From Armatimonadota bacterium (lineage in GTDB: Bacteria > Armatimonadota > Fimbriimonadia > Fimbriimonadales > Fimbriimonadaceae), in the NCBI GenBank assembly GCA_018268395.1, contig JAFDWQ010000001.1, forward strand, positions 144,788 to 208,787: a stretch of 64,000 nt of DNA, given 5' to 3'. Made by a program: the position numbers and the translations under genes. Below the pieces are notes generated by a model, which saw nothing but the letters and a program-made list of their open reading frames with translations, searched no databases and had not been told where the DNA came from. This document shows positions 31,465 through 41,400 of the stretch, piece by piece; the first letter of the stretch is position 1, and every line of letters starts with the position of its first letter.

Positions 31465-34400
31465 TTACTGGTTCGGCCGTTTCGGCGAGAACCGGGGCGC
31501 GACCGTCTGGAAATAGACGTCCGGTTGCCCCGTCCGAGAACTCGACCAGAAGAACCAAAGGAGGCCGGGTTTGCGCCCTGCCACAGGGTCGATGTTGTTG
31601 AACGGCGAGTTCAACGGGTCCAGTGCGATCGAGAGGCCCGACTCGTTGCCCACCTGTTCGATCGGAACTGCTTGTTCGAGCAGTTCAGGGATCTGCCGGA
31701 CGGTCCACGCCTCGGTGAGCCGGCCGATAAAGCGGCCGCTTTCGTCCACCGCATCGTACGTCACCGTCACCCGTCGGTCCTCGTTCCCGGTCAGGAAGAA
31801 GACGCGGCCTGTCGCCGGGTCGAACTGGGCATAGTGCTCGACGGCCACGCCGCCGCCCCAGTTGTCGACGCGGAAGTAGGTCGCGGCCCCGTTCTGGTCC
31901 GTCTGGATCGCATTGGCCAGGACGATTCCCGGCCGGAGCGTCTGATAGAACGGCCGGGCCGCGGCCGTACCGTCGCCCGAAGTCCGAGTGTAGGCGACGA
32001 CCGTGCGGTCCCACCTGAGCGGCGAGTCCGGCTGAGCGGCGTTGACTTCGCCGACCCAGTTCTGCAGGTCGCCCAAGAGGTTGCGCTGCGGGTTGCCCGG
32101 CACGACCCGGACGCCGATGAAGCGGTCGTCATAGGTCGTGGCGACCGAGCGGTAATTGGCGCCCGTCCCCGTGCTGACGCGGACGATCGACGGCCGGTAC
32201 TTGATGTACAGCCTGGTCCCGCGGGGCAGGATCACGCCCGTCATGCGGACCGCGCCGGTCGACGATTCGAGAAGGACGCTGCCGCCGAAGCGGGAGTTGA
32301 ACTTCAAGATGCCGGACGCCTGGTCGAAGTCGCGGGTCGCCGTCTTCTGGTCCCAGATCGAGCCGGTCGCGCCGGACGGGTCCGTCGTGATGTCGATCTG
32401 GTCGAGCGACGCCTGGTCGGTCACCCATTGCAGGCCCGGAGCCCAGAACACGCCCGTCGCCGGGTCGAGCGTCAGATCGTCGATCAGAGGATCGGTGGCC
32501 GTGCCGTAAGGCAAGACCGAGTTACGGCCCGTCGGCACGCCCGTGAACAGGCTCGCCGTCAACCGGGCCATGTAGACCTCGCTGAACTTTCGGCCGCGGA
32601 CCTTGCCCGTGAAAGTCAAGTTGATCCGGCCTTGGTTCCCGTCGCGATAGCGGCGGGCGAACGCGCTCGGAGCGCCAAGGTTCTCGAAGGCGTTCCCTAG
32701 CCGCAGGCTGCCCTGCGTCCACAGGTTCGACGTGGAGTTGTAGTTGTTCCAGACGATCTGGCCGAGGCCGTTCGAATAGGTCGAGTAGAACACCGAGGCG
32801 TACGACGTGCTGCCAAGGGTCGTGTTGACCAAGCTCAGCCTGCTCTTCTTGACCGTCGGGTCGAAGGGCGACGTCAGGATCGCACCCGGATTGTAGTTGA
32901 TCGTCCCGTCGGCCGCGAACGTCATCGGCACGAGCATGATCTCGCTCAGCGGGACGGAGGTGCCCGAAGCGTCCCGCTTCGTGGCCTCGCCCAGCATCGC
33001 CATGTACTTGCCGTTGTTCCAAGACCGGCCCGTCGTCGCGGGGTACTCGAGGAAATTGAAGAACCCGCTTGTCGGGAACGTCGGCGCGCCGAAGGCGACC
33101 GAGTCGAGGTCGAGCGTCTCGCCGTTGGCCGTGTCCACCGAGAACACGTTGGCGGGCGGGTCGATCAAGAGCGTCTGCTTGTACCAGCGCGAATTGTTCT
33201 CGGCCGTCCAGGCGTTCAGGTCGTTGATCGGGCTTTCACCGAGGGAGTTCCCCAGCGTCGACCGCAAGGATCCGACGTAGATCCGCCATTTGTCCTGGCG
33301 TAGCAGGTCGGTCTCGGTGCGCTGCATCGCGTTCCAGCCCGGCGTGTTGGCGTTCTCGAGCCTGTTCGAGGCCCAGGCGACGAACACGTTGCCGTTCCCG
33401 TCGCGCATCGCGCTCGGCACGGAGTTCGACCACAGGAAGTTCCCCGTCGCGGTCGGCAGGCTTTCGACCATCGGAGCCGACTTCGTCGTGGGCAGGTTGG
33501 TCATCCGGCCCTCACGGACCGTGAACTTCAGATTCGCTCCAGGGTCGGTGTACGCTTCGTCGGTGCCCAAAGACGGGTTGTCCGCGTTCATGTCGTTACC
33601 CGTGTTGCTGTTCTCGAACGCGAACACCTTTCGGATGTACTGCCCCGAGGGAGCGCCGATCGGTGCGCTGACGCCGATCTTCGGATCGCCGGGAACGATC
33701 TGACCCGGGTTGAACAGGTAGCCGCCCGCCGTCCGCAAGTTCGCGTTCGGCCTGCTCCTGGGGTTGACGTTGTAACGCGTCCCGATCAAGTCGTTCGGCC
33801 TCGGCTTCTGAAGGATGTTCCTTCCGAGCGGGTCGAACCCTGGGCCGCTACCGACCAGCAACGACGCCGAATACCTTCGGTCGATCGACGAGTGCAGGTG
33901 GAGAGAAGCGTCCAGCCAGGCTAGTTCGTGCTGGCCGGGCATGAACAACTCGACCGGGCGGTTGCCGTTCGCGTCGAAGAAGAACTTCGCGAGCCTCAGG
34001 TCGAGCATGTTCTCGTTCCCGTCGTTCGAGACGGCGAACGGTTGGAACAGGTTGTTGTAGGCCGGGTTCCACGGGCTGAACTGCGTGTTCGGGTCCCAAG
34101 GCAGGAACGGGCCGAAACCTGCGCCTCCGTTGTAGCCGCCGCCCGAAGGAAGCGACCCCATGTCCAGGGTGGGGGTCTGGAAGTTGATCCGCTGGTCGCG
34201 GGCGACGTCCAGTCCGATCCCGAACGTGCGGAACGAGCCGACCGTCGGATCGAGCGTCGAGTTTCCGCCCTGCGGGTCGATGAACATGATCTGACTGCCG
34301 TAGTAGTCGCTCTTGCTCGAAGGCTGGTAGCGCGGCACGAGCAGGCTCATCTCGAACACGGTCGGGGTGACCCGGCGGGTCATCTGGGCTTCATAGCCCG

Positions 34401-37400
34401 TCAGCGTCCGGTAGTTGGTGGCGTTCGCCGGTGCGATGAACGGCGCGTTCAGCGAAATGCCGGACGGGTACAGCGGGTTCTGGGCCTGTCCGAACAGATT
34501 GGCCGTCATCGCCAAGCCTTCCCGTCCCACGTTGGGATAGTCAAGGCTCGTGTTCGGCACGTTGACCGGATAGTCTTCGAACCCAGGGTAGTTGACGCCG
34601 TTCTGAAGCAACGGTTGGAACACGCCGCCCGTCGTCGGATCGGTCAGGTCTTTGACCCAAGCGATGTCGCGCGGGCCGACCCGGACTCCGTCCAGGCCGC
34701 GACCCAGCAGGATCGCCATCAAGCTTCGGTCGACGACGTACAGCTGCTGGACGCCGAGCGATCCGTGACTGACGGGTTGCCCCTTGCTCCGGAGGTCAGG
34801 CCCGACCGGGCCTGCTGGCTCGCCCGCCGCCGGGTTCTGGTCCGTTCCCACGTTGCCGTTCGAGTTGTACAGGGGCCATCGCGGGTCGCCCGTGTTGACC
34901 ACGATCGTCGGATCGGGGTTCACGAGGGTCGGCAGGCACACGCTCGAGTTCACGATGCCGCTGTCGTCCAGGTACGCCAGTGCCAACGGGTTCGCGATAA
35001 AGTAGTCGGCATTGACCGGCGGGTTGAACGTGGCCGGCTTGAAGAGCCGGACGGCCGTGCCCTGATTCCGCGTTCCGGCCGAAGTCGCCCGGGCGGAGAG
35101 AAGGTTCGGGCCTGGGCCGATGCCGCCGATACCGGTCGTCATCAGAGGAATGCCCCGGAGCACGAAGCCGCGGTTCTGGGCGTCGCCCGTGTACTGCCGG
35201 ATCGGAGACTGGAAGCGCTGGGCCGTACGGCCCGGGCTGCTCATTTCGAACTCGATGTAGTAGTTCGCGGTCGAACCCGTCCCTTCCGGAAGGTCGTAGA
35301 TCAAGACGTACAGCGTCTCGCCGAAGTCGAAATGGCGCCGTTGGGCGGCCGAGTTCTGGGCGACCTGAAGGACCTCCGCCGCCGTCACCCCGACGTTCGG
35401 GTCGTCGATCTTCTGCCGCAACTGGTCGTACTGCTCGGGCGAGATCAGGATGAACTTGTTCGGGTCGATCGCGTTATCCAGCAGATCGAGGTCGGGATCG
35501 TTCTGTCCAGGATCGCGGAAGCCGGGCGGGACGCCAGGAACCATCGGAATGTCCTTCGTATCGAGGATCGAGTTGAAGGCGTAGAGGTAGCCGCTACTGT
35601 CGCCCGCATAGGCCCACGAATGGACGTTCAGACCGTTATTGAAGCCACCCGTGATGGCGGGCGACACTTGCGCCTGGCCGTCCATCGCGTAGCCCCACAC
35701 CTTGGTGAAGCCGGCCTTGTTCAAGAGGCCGTTCGCGCTCAACGCGGTCAAGCGGCCGTCGACGGTCGTCACGATGACGGCCGGGATGTCCTGCCGGATC
35801 GAGCCGATGTTGTCGTACTGCGCTGTGAACAGGAACCGGAGCGGCCCGGCAGAGCCTGCGGGCAGTTCGTTCGTCGACCACGCGACCGTTCCCGACGCGG
35901 GATCGAGGGACGCGAAAAGCCCGGCGTCGTCGGCGACGAAGAGCCGGTCGTTCCCGGTGTCGGCCGTTCCGCCCCACGTTCCCGCAGGCGGGTTCAACAT
36001 GGAGGCCGGGACCGAAATCGGCGACGACGCGCCGAACCGCGAGAAACCGCCGATGCCGGCGCCGTCTTGCGTCCAAGCCAACGTCCCGTCCCCTTCGTTC
36101 AGGGCGTACATCGTGCCCGTGGTCGCGGTCTGGTCAGGCGCGGCTCCGAAGAACACGCGTCCACCCGTGACCACCGGGGTCATCTGGACCGGACCGAGGA
36201 CCGGGTCGGTCGCCAGTGGGTACTGCCAGACGATCGAGGACTTCTTCGTGGCGAGGTTGCCCGCGGCGTCGAGCGCGATCACGCGCCCTTCTTGCGTCGG
36301 GACGATCACGATCGGGACGTTGCCGGCCGCCGTACCGAAGGACAGGGATCCCACGATCGGCTGGACGCCGGCCTGCATCGGCACGTTCGGAGCCGAAGGG
36401 TCGTAGTCGTCGGGCCAGGTCCAGCGCCTGCGCGCCGTTCCGTCACCACGACCGGACATTTCGATGCAGTACACCTTGCCGTTCTGGGATGCGACGAAAA
36501 GCAGGTCGGTGCCGCCGACGTTGGCCACGAGGGCCGAGGTCAGGTCGAACCCGGCCGCCGTTTCGGCGATCCGGTCCTTACCGTCTTCGGCAGGATCGTT
36601 GTTCGGATCGGTCGACCCTTCCGTCGGGTACGTCCAGTACACCTGGGGCGGCGCGCCGGTCGTCGGGTCGCCATGGGCGTCCGTACAGTACAGCCGGCCG
36701 TTCTCCATGGCCACGACAAGGACGTCGCGGTTGACCGGGCCACCGCCCGTCTGGACGGTCGTCGTCACTTGCAGCGGGGTCGAATCGATACCCAGATCGG
36801 CTTGACGGACGAAGCGCACGGCGTCGGCGTGGACGTCTTTACCCGCGTCGAGCGGCTCGGTGGTCTGGTTGGTGATGACGACCTGGAGCGGCTGAGCGTC
36901 GGAGTGGGCGTACCCTCCCGTCCTTTGGAACGGAACGCGGTACCAACCTCTGGGCTGGCTCTCGTCAAGGTCGAGCAGGTCGACTTGCGTCCCGCCGATC
37001 AAGACCCTCATCTGGACCTTTCTTGGGCCGTTGTTGCCCGGCATCCAGACGTCGATGAAATAGTTGGCCGCAGGCATGTTCTGCCCGAAGGTCGCTTCTT
37101 CGGTCGGGGCGCCCGAGATCGCAGGCGTCGACGCGAAGGTGGGGCCGTAGTCGTCGGCGCCTCCCGCCGATGGAAGGAAGTTGGCCGTCGCGGCGAAACC
37201 GCCGTTCAGGTTGTCGACGACGACGTGCTGGTCGGTACGGTCCTTACCCGCCGCCATGATCCAGTCGCGCTTGTCGCGACCGTAGCGGCTGAGTTCGGCG
37301 TCCGTCCCGTCGAAGGGACGGCGGGCCGGCCAACTGAAGACCTTGTTGTAGCGGGTCTGCCATGAACCTGCGACCGAGAATCCTAGCGCGTCATAGCTCG

Positions 37401-38388
37401 TCACGACGCCGAGGTTGTAGTTCCGGTCAAGGTCGCCGACGACCGCCGGTTCGCTCCGGGCCGCCGAGACCCTCCACGGAATCGACTCGGTGCCGCCTCC
37501 TGGAGGCGGAGCGTTCAGACGGCCGACGATCGGAGCCGCCGTGTAGACGCCCCGGCTCCCGCCGCCCTCGACGCCCAGGCCGACCGCGTCGGCGTAGACG
37601 AGCTGCTGGTTCAAGAGCGCCGGGTTCGCGTTCAAGGCCGGATCCAGGAACTGGCCGTTCTCGCCGACGGGCGCGGTGTTGAAGACCGTGACGGTCAATG
37701 TCGTCCCCGTCGGGGTGAACGTCAGCGTCGTCTGATCGCCGTTGTTGCCCAAGCGGACGAAATCCCCCGCATGCGTGTCGTAGTTGATGACGTCGGTGTG
37801 GTCGCCGCCCTGGGCTCCCGTCACTCGGACGACCATGTACTTCTGCGGATAGCGCAGGTCGAGGATCGTCCCGCCCCCCACGTCGGACGGGCCGACCGGA
37901 ATGTTCAGCGACAACGAATACGCCCGAGCGGTGCTCAGGTTGTTGAACTGGAACGAATAGCTCCGGGTCGATCCTGCCGCCGGATCGTCGGCGCTCGTGC
38001 CTTTGACGAGCCCGCTATAGCGGTAGATCTGCGGAACGCCCAGAGCCTTGTAGTAGTTGAAGGCGACGATTTGGCCCGGTGTCGGATCTCCCCACGACGC
38101 GTTCGGCGTGTCGAACGACGTGCCGAAGACTCCCGTCTGGTCGTTGTCCAAGTAGACTTTGGACTCGACGACGGGATCCCACCACCGGAGGAAGCCCCGG
38201 CCGAAGTCGTTGTACTGCTGGGGCGGGAAAGCCCCGGCATTGACGTCGACAGGGAGGCCCGTGCGGTTCGGGTTGGCCGAGTGCATGGGGAAGTCCTGCG
38301 CCACGGCTACGAGGGCCATGACACCGACGGCCACCACGGCCGTGCCGAGCTTTTGAAGCTTTTTAAGAATCGTCCTCTGAGTGAGCAT
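31465..38388 (-). CDS. Giant secreted PQQ-type beta-propeller protein, PilY1-like in position
   Basis: A 2307-residue protein with signal peptide MLTQRTILKKLQKLGTAVVA...AVAQ. After ~300 unassigned residues there is a golvesin/CBM-like module (~425-525; PRGWYRVPFQRTGGY, HADAVRFV). Next comes a PQQ-like propeller region (~540-950) with repeats such as VVAMENGRLYCTDAHG, VASQNGKVYCIEMSG, TQEGRVIALDAAGN and DRLFVADDAGLFASLDPASG. The remaining ~1350 residues are Asn/Thr/Gly/Pro-rich, beta-like, and contain WASNRLEN and FFWSSSRTGQPDVYF, similar to WD40/TolB-type blades. No C-terminal anchor is seen. It is last in the pilin operon, 14 bases after the 1603-aa gene. The order pilin-pilV-pilW-pilX-this mirrors pilY1 operons, suggesting a pilus-tip adhesin. 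Confidence 0.85.
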   Translation of the reverse strand: MLTQRTILKKLQKLGTAVVAVGVMALVAVAQDFPMHSANPNRTGLPVDVNAGAFPPQQYNDFGRGFLRWWDPVVESKVYLDNDQTGVFGTSFDTPNASWGDPTPGQIVAFNYYKALGVPQIYRYSGLVKGTSADDPAAGSTRSYSFQFNNLSTARAYSLSLNIPVGPSDVGGGTILDLRYPQKYMVVRVTGAQGGDHTDVINYDTHAGDFVRLGNNGDQTTLTFTPTGTTLTVTVFNTAPVGENGQFLDPALNANPALLNQQLVYADAVGLGVEGGGSRGVYTAAPIVGRLNAPPPGGGTESIPWRVSAARSEPAVVGDLDRNYNLGVVTSYDALGFSVAGSWQTRYNKVFSWPARRPFDGTDAELSRYGRDKRDWIMAAGKDRTDQHVVVDNLNGGFAATANFLPSAGGADDYGPTFASTPAISGAPTEEATFGQNMPAANYFIDVWMPGNNGPRKVQMRVLIGGTQVDLLDLDESQPRGWYRVPFQRTGGYAHSDAQPLQVVITNQTTEPLDAGKDVHADAVRFVRQADLGIDSTPLQVTTTVQTGGGPVNRDVLVVAMENGRLYCTDAHGDPTTGAPPQVYWTYPTEGSTDPNNDPAEDGKDRIAETAAGFDLTSALVANVGGTDLLFVASQNGKVYCIEMSGRGDGTARRRWTWPDDYDPSAPNVPMQAGVQPIVGSLSFGTAAGNVPIVIVPTQEGRVIALDAAGNLATKKSSIVWQYPLATDPVLGPVQMTPVVTGGRVFFGAAPDQTATTGTMYALNEGDGTLAWTQDGAGIGGFSRFGASSPISVPASMLNPPAGTWGGTADTGNDRLFVADDAGLFASLDPASGTVAWSTNELPAGSAGPLRFLFTAQYDNIGSIRQDIPAVIVTTVDGRLTALSANGLLNKAGFTKVWGYAMDGQAQVSPAITGGFNNGLNVHSWAYAGDSSGYLYAFNSILDTKDIPMVPGVPPGFRDPGQNDPDLDLLDNAIDPNKFILISPEQYDQLRQKIDDPNVGVTAAEVLQVAQNSAAQRRHFDFGETLYVLIYDLPEGTGSTANYYIEFEMSSPGRTAQRFQSPIRQYTGDAQNRGFVLRGIPLMTTGIGGIGPGPNLLSARATSAGTRNQGTAVRLFKPATFNPPVNADYFIANPLALAYLDDSGIVNSSVCLPTLVNPDPTIVVNTGDPRWPLYNSNGNVGTDQNPAAGEPAGPVGPDLRSKGQPVSHGSLGVQQLYVVDRSLMAILLGRGLDGVRVGPRDIAWVKDLTDPTTGGVFQPLLQNGVNYPGFEDYPVNVPNTSLDYPNVGREGLAMTANLFGQAQNPLYPSGISLNAPFIAPANATNYRTLTGYEAQMTRRVTPTVFEMSLLVPRYQPSSKSDYYGSQIMFIDPQGGNSTLDPTVGSFRTFGIGLDVARDQRINFQTPTLDMGSLPSGGGYNGGAGFGPFLPWDPNTQFSPWNPAYNNLFQPFAVSNDGNENMLDLRLAKFFFDANGNRPVELFMPGQHELAWLDASLHLHSSIDRRYSASLLVGSGPGFDPLGRNILQKPRPNDLIGTRYNVNPRSRPNANLRTAGGYLFNPGQIVPGDPKIGVSAPIGAPSGQYIRKVFAFENSNTGNDMNADNPSLGTDEAYTDPGANLKFTVREGRMTNLPTTKSAPMVESLPTATGNFLWSNSVPSAMRDGNGNVFVAWASNRLENANTPGWNAMQRTETDLLRQDKWRIYVGSLRSTLGNSLGESPINDLNAWTAENNSRWYKQTLLIDPPANVFSVDTANGETLDLDSVAFGAPTFPTSGFFNFLEYPATTGRSWNNGKYMAMLGEATKRDASGTSVPLSEIMLVPMTFAADGTINYNPGAILTSPFDPTVKKSRLSLVNTTLGSTSYASVFYSTYSNGLGQIVWNNYNSTSNLWTQGSLRLGNAFENLGAPSAFARRYRDGNQGRINLTFTGKVRGRKFSEVYMARLTASLFTGVPTGRNSVLPYGTATDPLIDDLTLDPATGVFWAPGLQWVTDQASLDQIDITTDPSGATGSIWDQKTATRDFDQASGILKFNSRFGGSVLLESSTGAVRMTGVILPRGTRLYIKYRPSIVRVSTGTGANYRSVATTYDDRFIGVRVVPGNPQRNLLGDLQNWVGEVNAAQPDSPLRWDRTVVAYTRTSGDGTAAARPFYQTLRPGIVLANAIQTDQNGAATYFRVDNWGGGVAVEHYAQFDPATGRVFFLTGNEDRRVTVTYDAVDESGRFIGRLTEAWTVRQIPELLEQAVPIEQVGNESGLSIALDPLNSPFNNIDPVAGRKPGLLWFFWSSSRTGQPDVYFQTVAPRFSPKRPNQ

Positions 38389-38402
38389 GGGTGTGTTGAT
38401 CC

Positions 38403-41400
38403 TTATTGCCTCGCCGCAAAGACAGGGGCGACGACGCCCCGTGCGCCTTGCACGGGCGGAAGTTCGAACTTGACGCTCAAGCGGTTGAAACCGAGGTTCC
38501 TCCTATTGAGCGCGTAGCCGGGGTCTTCGGTCTGGGTCGCCCCGTCCGCGAACGTGCCGTCGACGAGGACGACCTCGCCTTGGAACGTGGCGCCGGACAG
38601 AAGGGTCCCCGAATAGCCGTTGACGAGCAGGACTTCGCCGGAATCGAGCCGTTTCGCGTAGGTCGGCCGGAAGCCGCGCGGATTGTCGCCCAATTGAGCC
38701 TGGGTGAACGGTCCGGCTCCTCGAGGGTGCCGCATGCCGGTGTACGCCTCGATCGGCATCATCCACCGGACGACCCACGTGCCCGAATTGTCCTGGACGA
38801 GTTCGTAGACGCCCGTAGAGTCCGTGACCATGGCCGAGAGCCGCAATGCACCGGCGACGTCGACGTAACGGAGCGTGACGCTGCTGAGCCCGACGAGCTT
38901 TTGCGTCCTCTCAGGTTGGTCGACGGTCGGCCAAGAGTACGAGAAACTCCCTGAGCCCGGCGGGTTCTCGGCGAGGTACGTTCCGGCCAAGATGGCGGGC
39001 CTCTTGAACTCACGGATCACGGCCGAATTGGGGCCGTCATAAAGGACGATCCCGCCGTATCCGCTCGAACGGTCCGGATCCAGGCCGTTAGAGTCCAGGC
39101 CCAGCGACATTTTGCCCGGCTCGACGTTGCCGAAGCCGAACGCGATGACGTTGTGACGCACGCCGCCCACGTCCTGGACGACCCTGGCGATGCTGTTGTA
39201 GCTGTAATCGCGGCCCGTGAACTCCTCCGGAGTGTGCCAGTTGAGCACGCCCAGTGCGTTCACGAACTTGCCGGAACCGACCGGGTCCTCGTACTGGACC
39301 ACGCCCATGTAACGGCCCGTCGCAGGATCGAGCTGGTACCTGTCGACCAGTTCGACGATCCGGTTGTTACCGGAATCGGCGATCATCGTATGGACCCACC
39401 GCTCGAGCGGCTGAGGGTTCGAGAACGGGTTGTTGCCCGCCACCGAGCCGTCGACCAGCGTCTCCCACGACAAGACGTCCTTCGGCCTGCGGAGCTTGCG
39501 CCCTTCGCCTGCGCTCAGGCCGGCCACTCCGTTCTGGTTCGGCAGCCCGGCCGGCACATAGGTGGGGTCGACCCGGAACGACTCGATCGTCCGGATCTCC
39601 CTCGAAGCTCCGTCCGTCCTGACGACGCGGTTGTTGCCCGTATCGACGACCCAGTAGCCGTTGCCGCCCGCCGGATACATCCGGTTGGGCTCACTGAGCT
39701 GTCGGACCGAGCCTTGACCCGAGGTCGGGGTGTTACGCCCGCCGAGCACCGTCTGGTCGGTGATCCAGATCGGATTGCCCGCCGGATCGAACCGGGAGAT
39801 CCGGCCCGCGTCGACGACGAGGATGTCCGATCGGCTGAAGGCATAAAGCGTGTTCGGGCCCGTCACGGCGAGCGTGTCGTCCCCACCGCTGATGTTGCTC
39901 ACGCCGTCCTCTTCGATGGCGGCCTGCAGGATACGGATCCTGAGGTCGTCCATGTCATTGATGCCCTTGAACTGCGGCCACTTCAAGGCGGGCGCGACGC
40001 GCACGTTGTTGAAGTTGTTGCCCAGGAAGTGGACGAACTGCTGCGTCCAGGGGCGGTCCGGGTTCGGCTGCAGGAACTCGTCGTTGGCGCTGATGTTGGC
40101 GTCCATGGCGAACACCATGCCTCTGGGTGCGAACCCGTTGTTCAGGATCAAGCTCGGCAACACGCTGGCCCCACCCTGGAACAAGGTCTGGCCGCCGACG
40201 AAGGGGCCCGCGCCCGGATCGAAGCCGTTAAAGCACGTGTACCACACGAGAGGGTTCCATTTCCCTCCGGCGTACCCCGCGATGATGCGGCCGTTGTCGG
40301 ACAGGGCCTCAGGCTCGATCAGCGTGTCCGTCTGACCTCCCCGCCTGACGATCACCGGCAGACTGAAGTTGATCGAATCGCGGATCCGGCCCCGCGTCAC
40401 GTTCATCAGGCTGTTCAGCACGACGCGCGAACGCGTCGAACCACCGATCGGCTCCACCGTGAACTGGCCCTGCTGCAGGACGCTGTACGCTTCAGGCGCG
40501 TTCTTGGTGACGCTGATCGCAGGATCGGACTGGACGATCGTGAAGTTCGAATCCGTACTTTGGACCTCGAAGGTCGGAGGGCCGGTCTCGGCCTTGAACG
40601 CCATCGTGACGCCGGTCTTGACGCCCGTGAAGATCGGCTTGATCGCCGACGCCGTCAAGTAGACCGTGTCGCCTCGGAGCACCGGGCCGCTCGTGAACTG
40701 CCAAGTGTTCATTTCCTGGTTCAAGAACCCGATGAGCTGAACGATCGTGTCGTTGTCCGTCAAGACCGGACGCATCGTGATCGTGTCCGCCGCTCCCGAG
40801 GTGTTGTTCAAGGCGAACGACAGACGGTCGTAAAGTTCGAACCGTCCGACCATCGAGAAATTGCCCGGCCCTCGGTTCTCTTTGAACGTGAAGTACGATC
40901 CGCCACCGCCGTTCGCGGTGCCCCGGAACGACGTCGCGAGATAGATGTTGCCGTTCGGCCCCAGGACGGGCGATCCGATGACCTGCCGCAGGTTCCTGTT
41001 GTCGTCAGGAAACTCAAGGTTGCCTCGGACGTAGTTCTCGTACGACGGCGAAAAGGCGCCGGCGCCGGCTTGGCTCCAATCGATGGTGTAGTCGATGCGC
41101 CAACCGATGTCGTCGCCCGTACCGGCCGTCTGCTTGCCGTCCAGGTCGAACCCGGCCGCCACGACCCCGTTCAACTGCAGGACGCCGCGCGTCGTTTCAC
41201 TGACCGAAGCGTTCCCTAAGATCGTGCGCACCGTGTTCGTCGGCAACGGGTTGCCGCTCGAGTCCAACAGCGTGAACTTCAGGCCGAGGCTGTTCAACGG
41301 AGTCGCTCCACCGTGGACAAGGAGGATCGGAAGGCCGTTGTAGGACGCCCGCGTCGAGACCTGCAAGACTTGAGTGGACGCGTCGTAATCGCGGTTGATC

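Noticed and set aside
33928-37365. Open frame of 1145 codons on the plus strand inside the 2307-aa gene
   Set aside because: It is antisense to a gene with signal peptide and beta-propeller repeats. Its own product is Arg/Asp/Val-rich without domains, as expected from the third-position C/G bias.
39153-41219. Open frame of 688 codons on the plus strand
   Set aside because: Antisense to the 1603-aa gene, no recognisable domain, same compositional artefact. The frame at 48727-50925 was rejected for the same reason.
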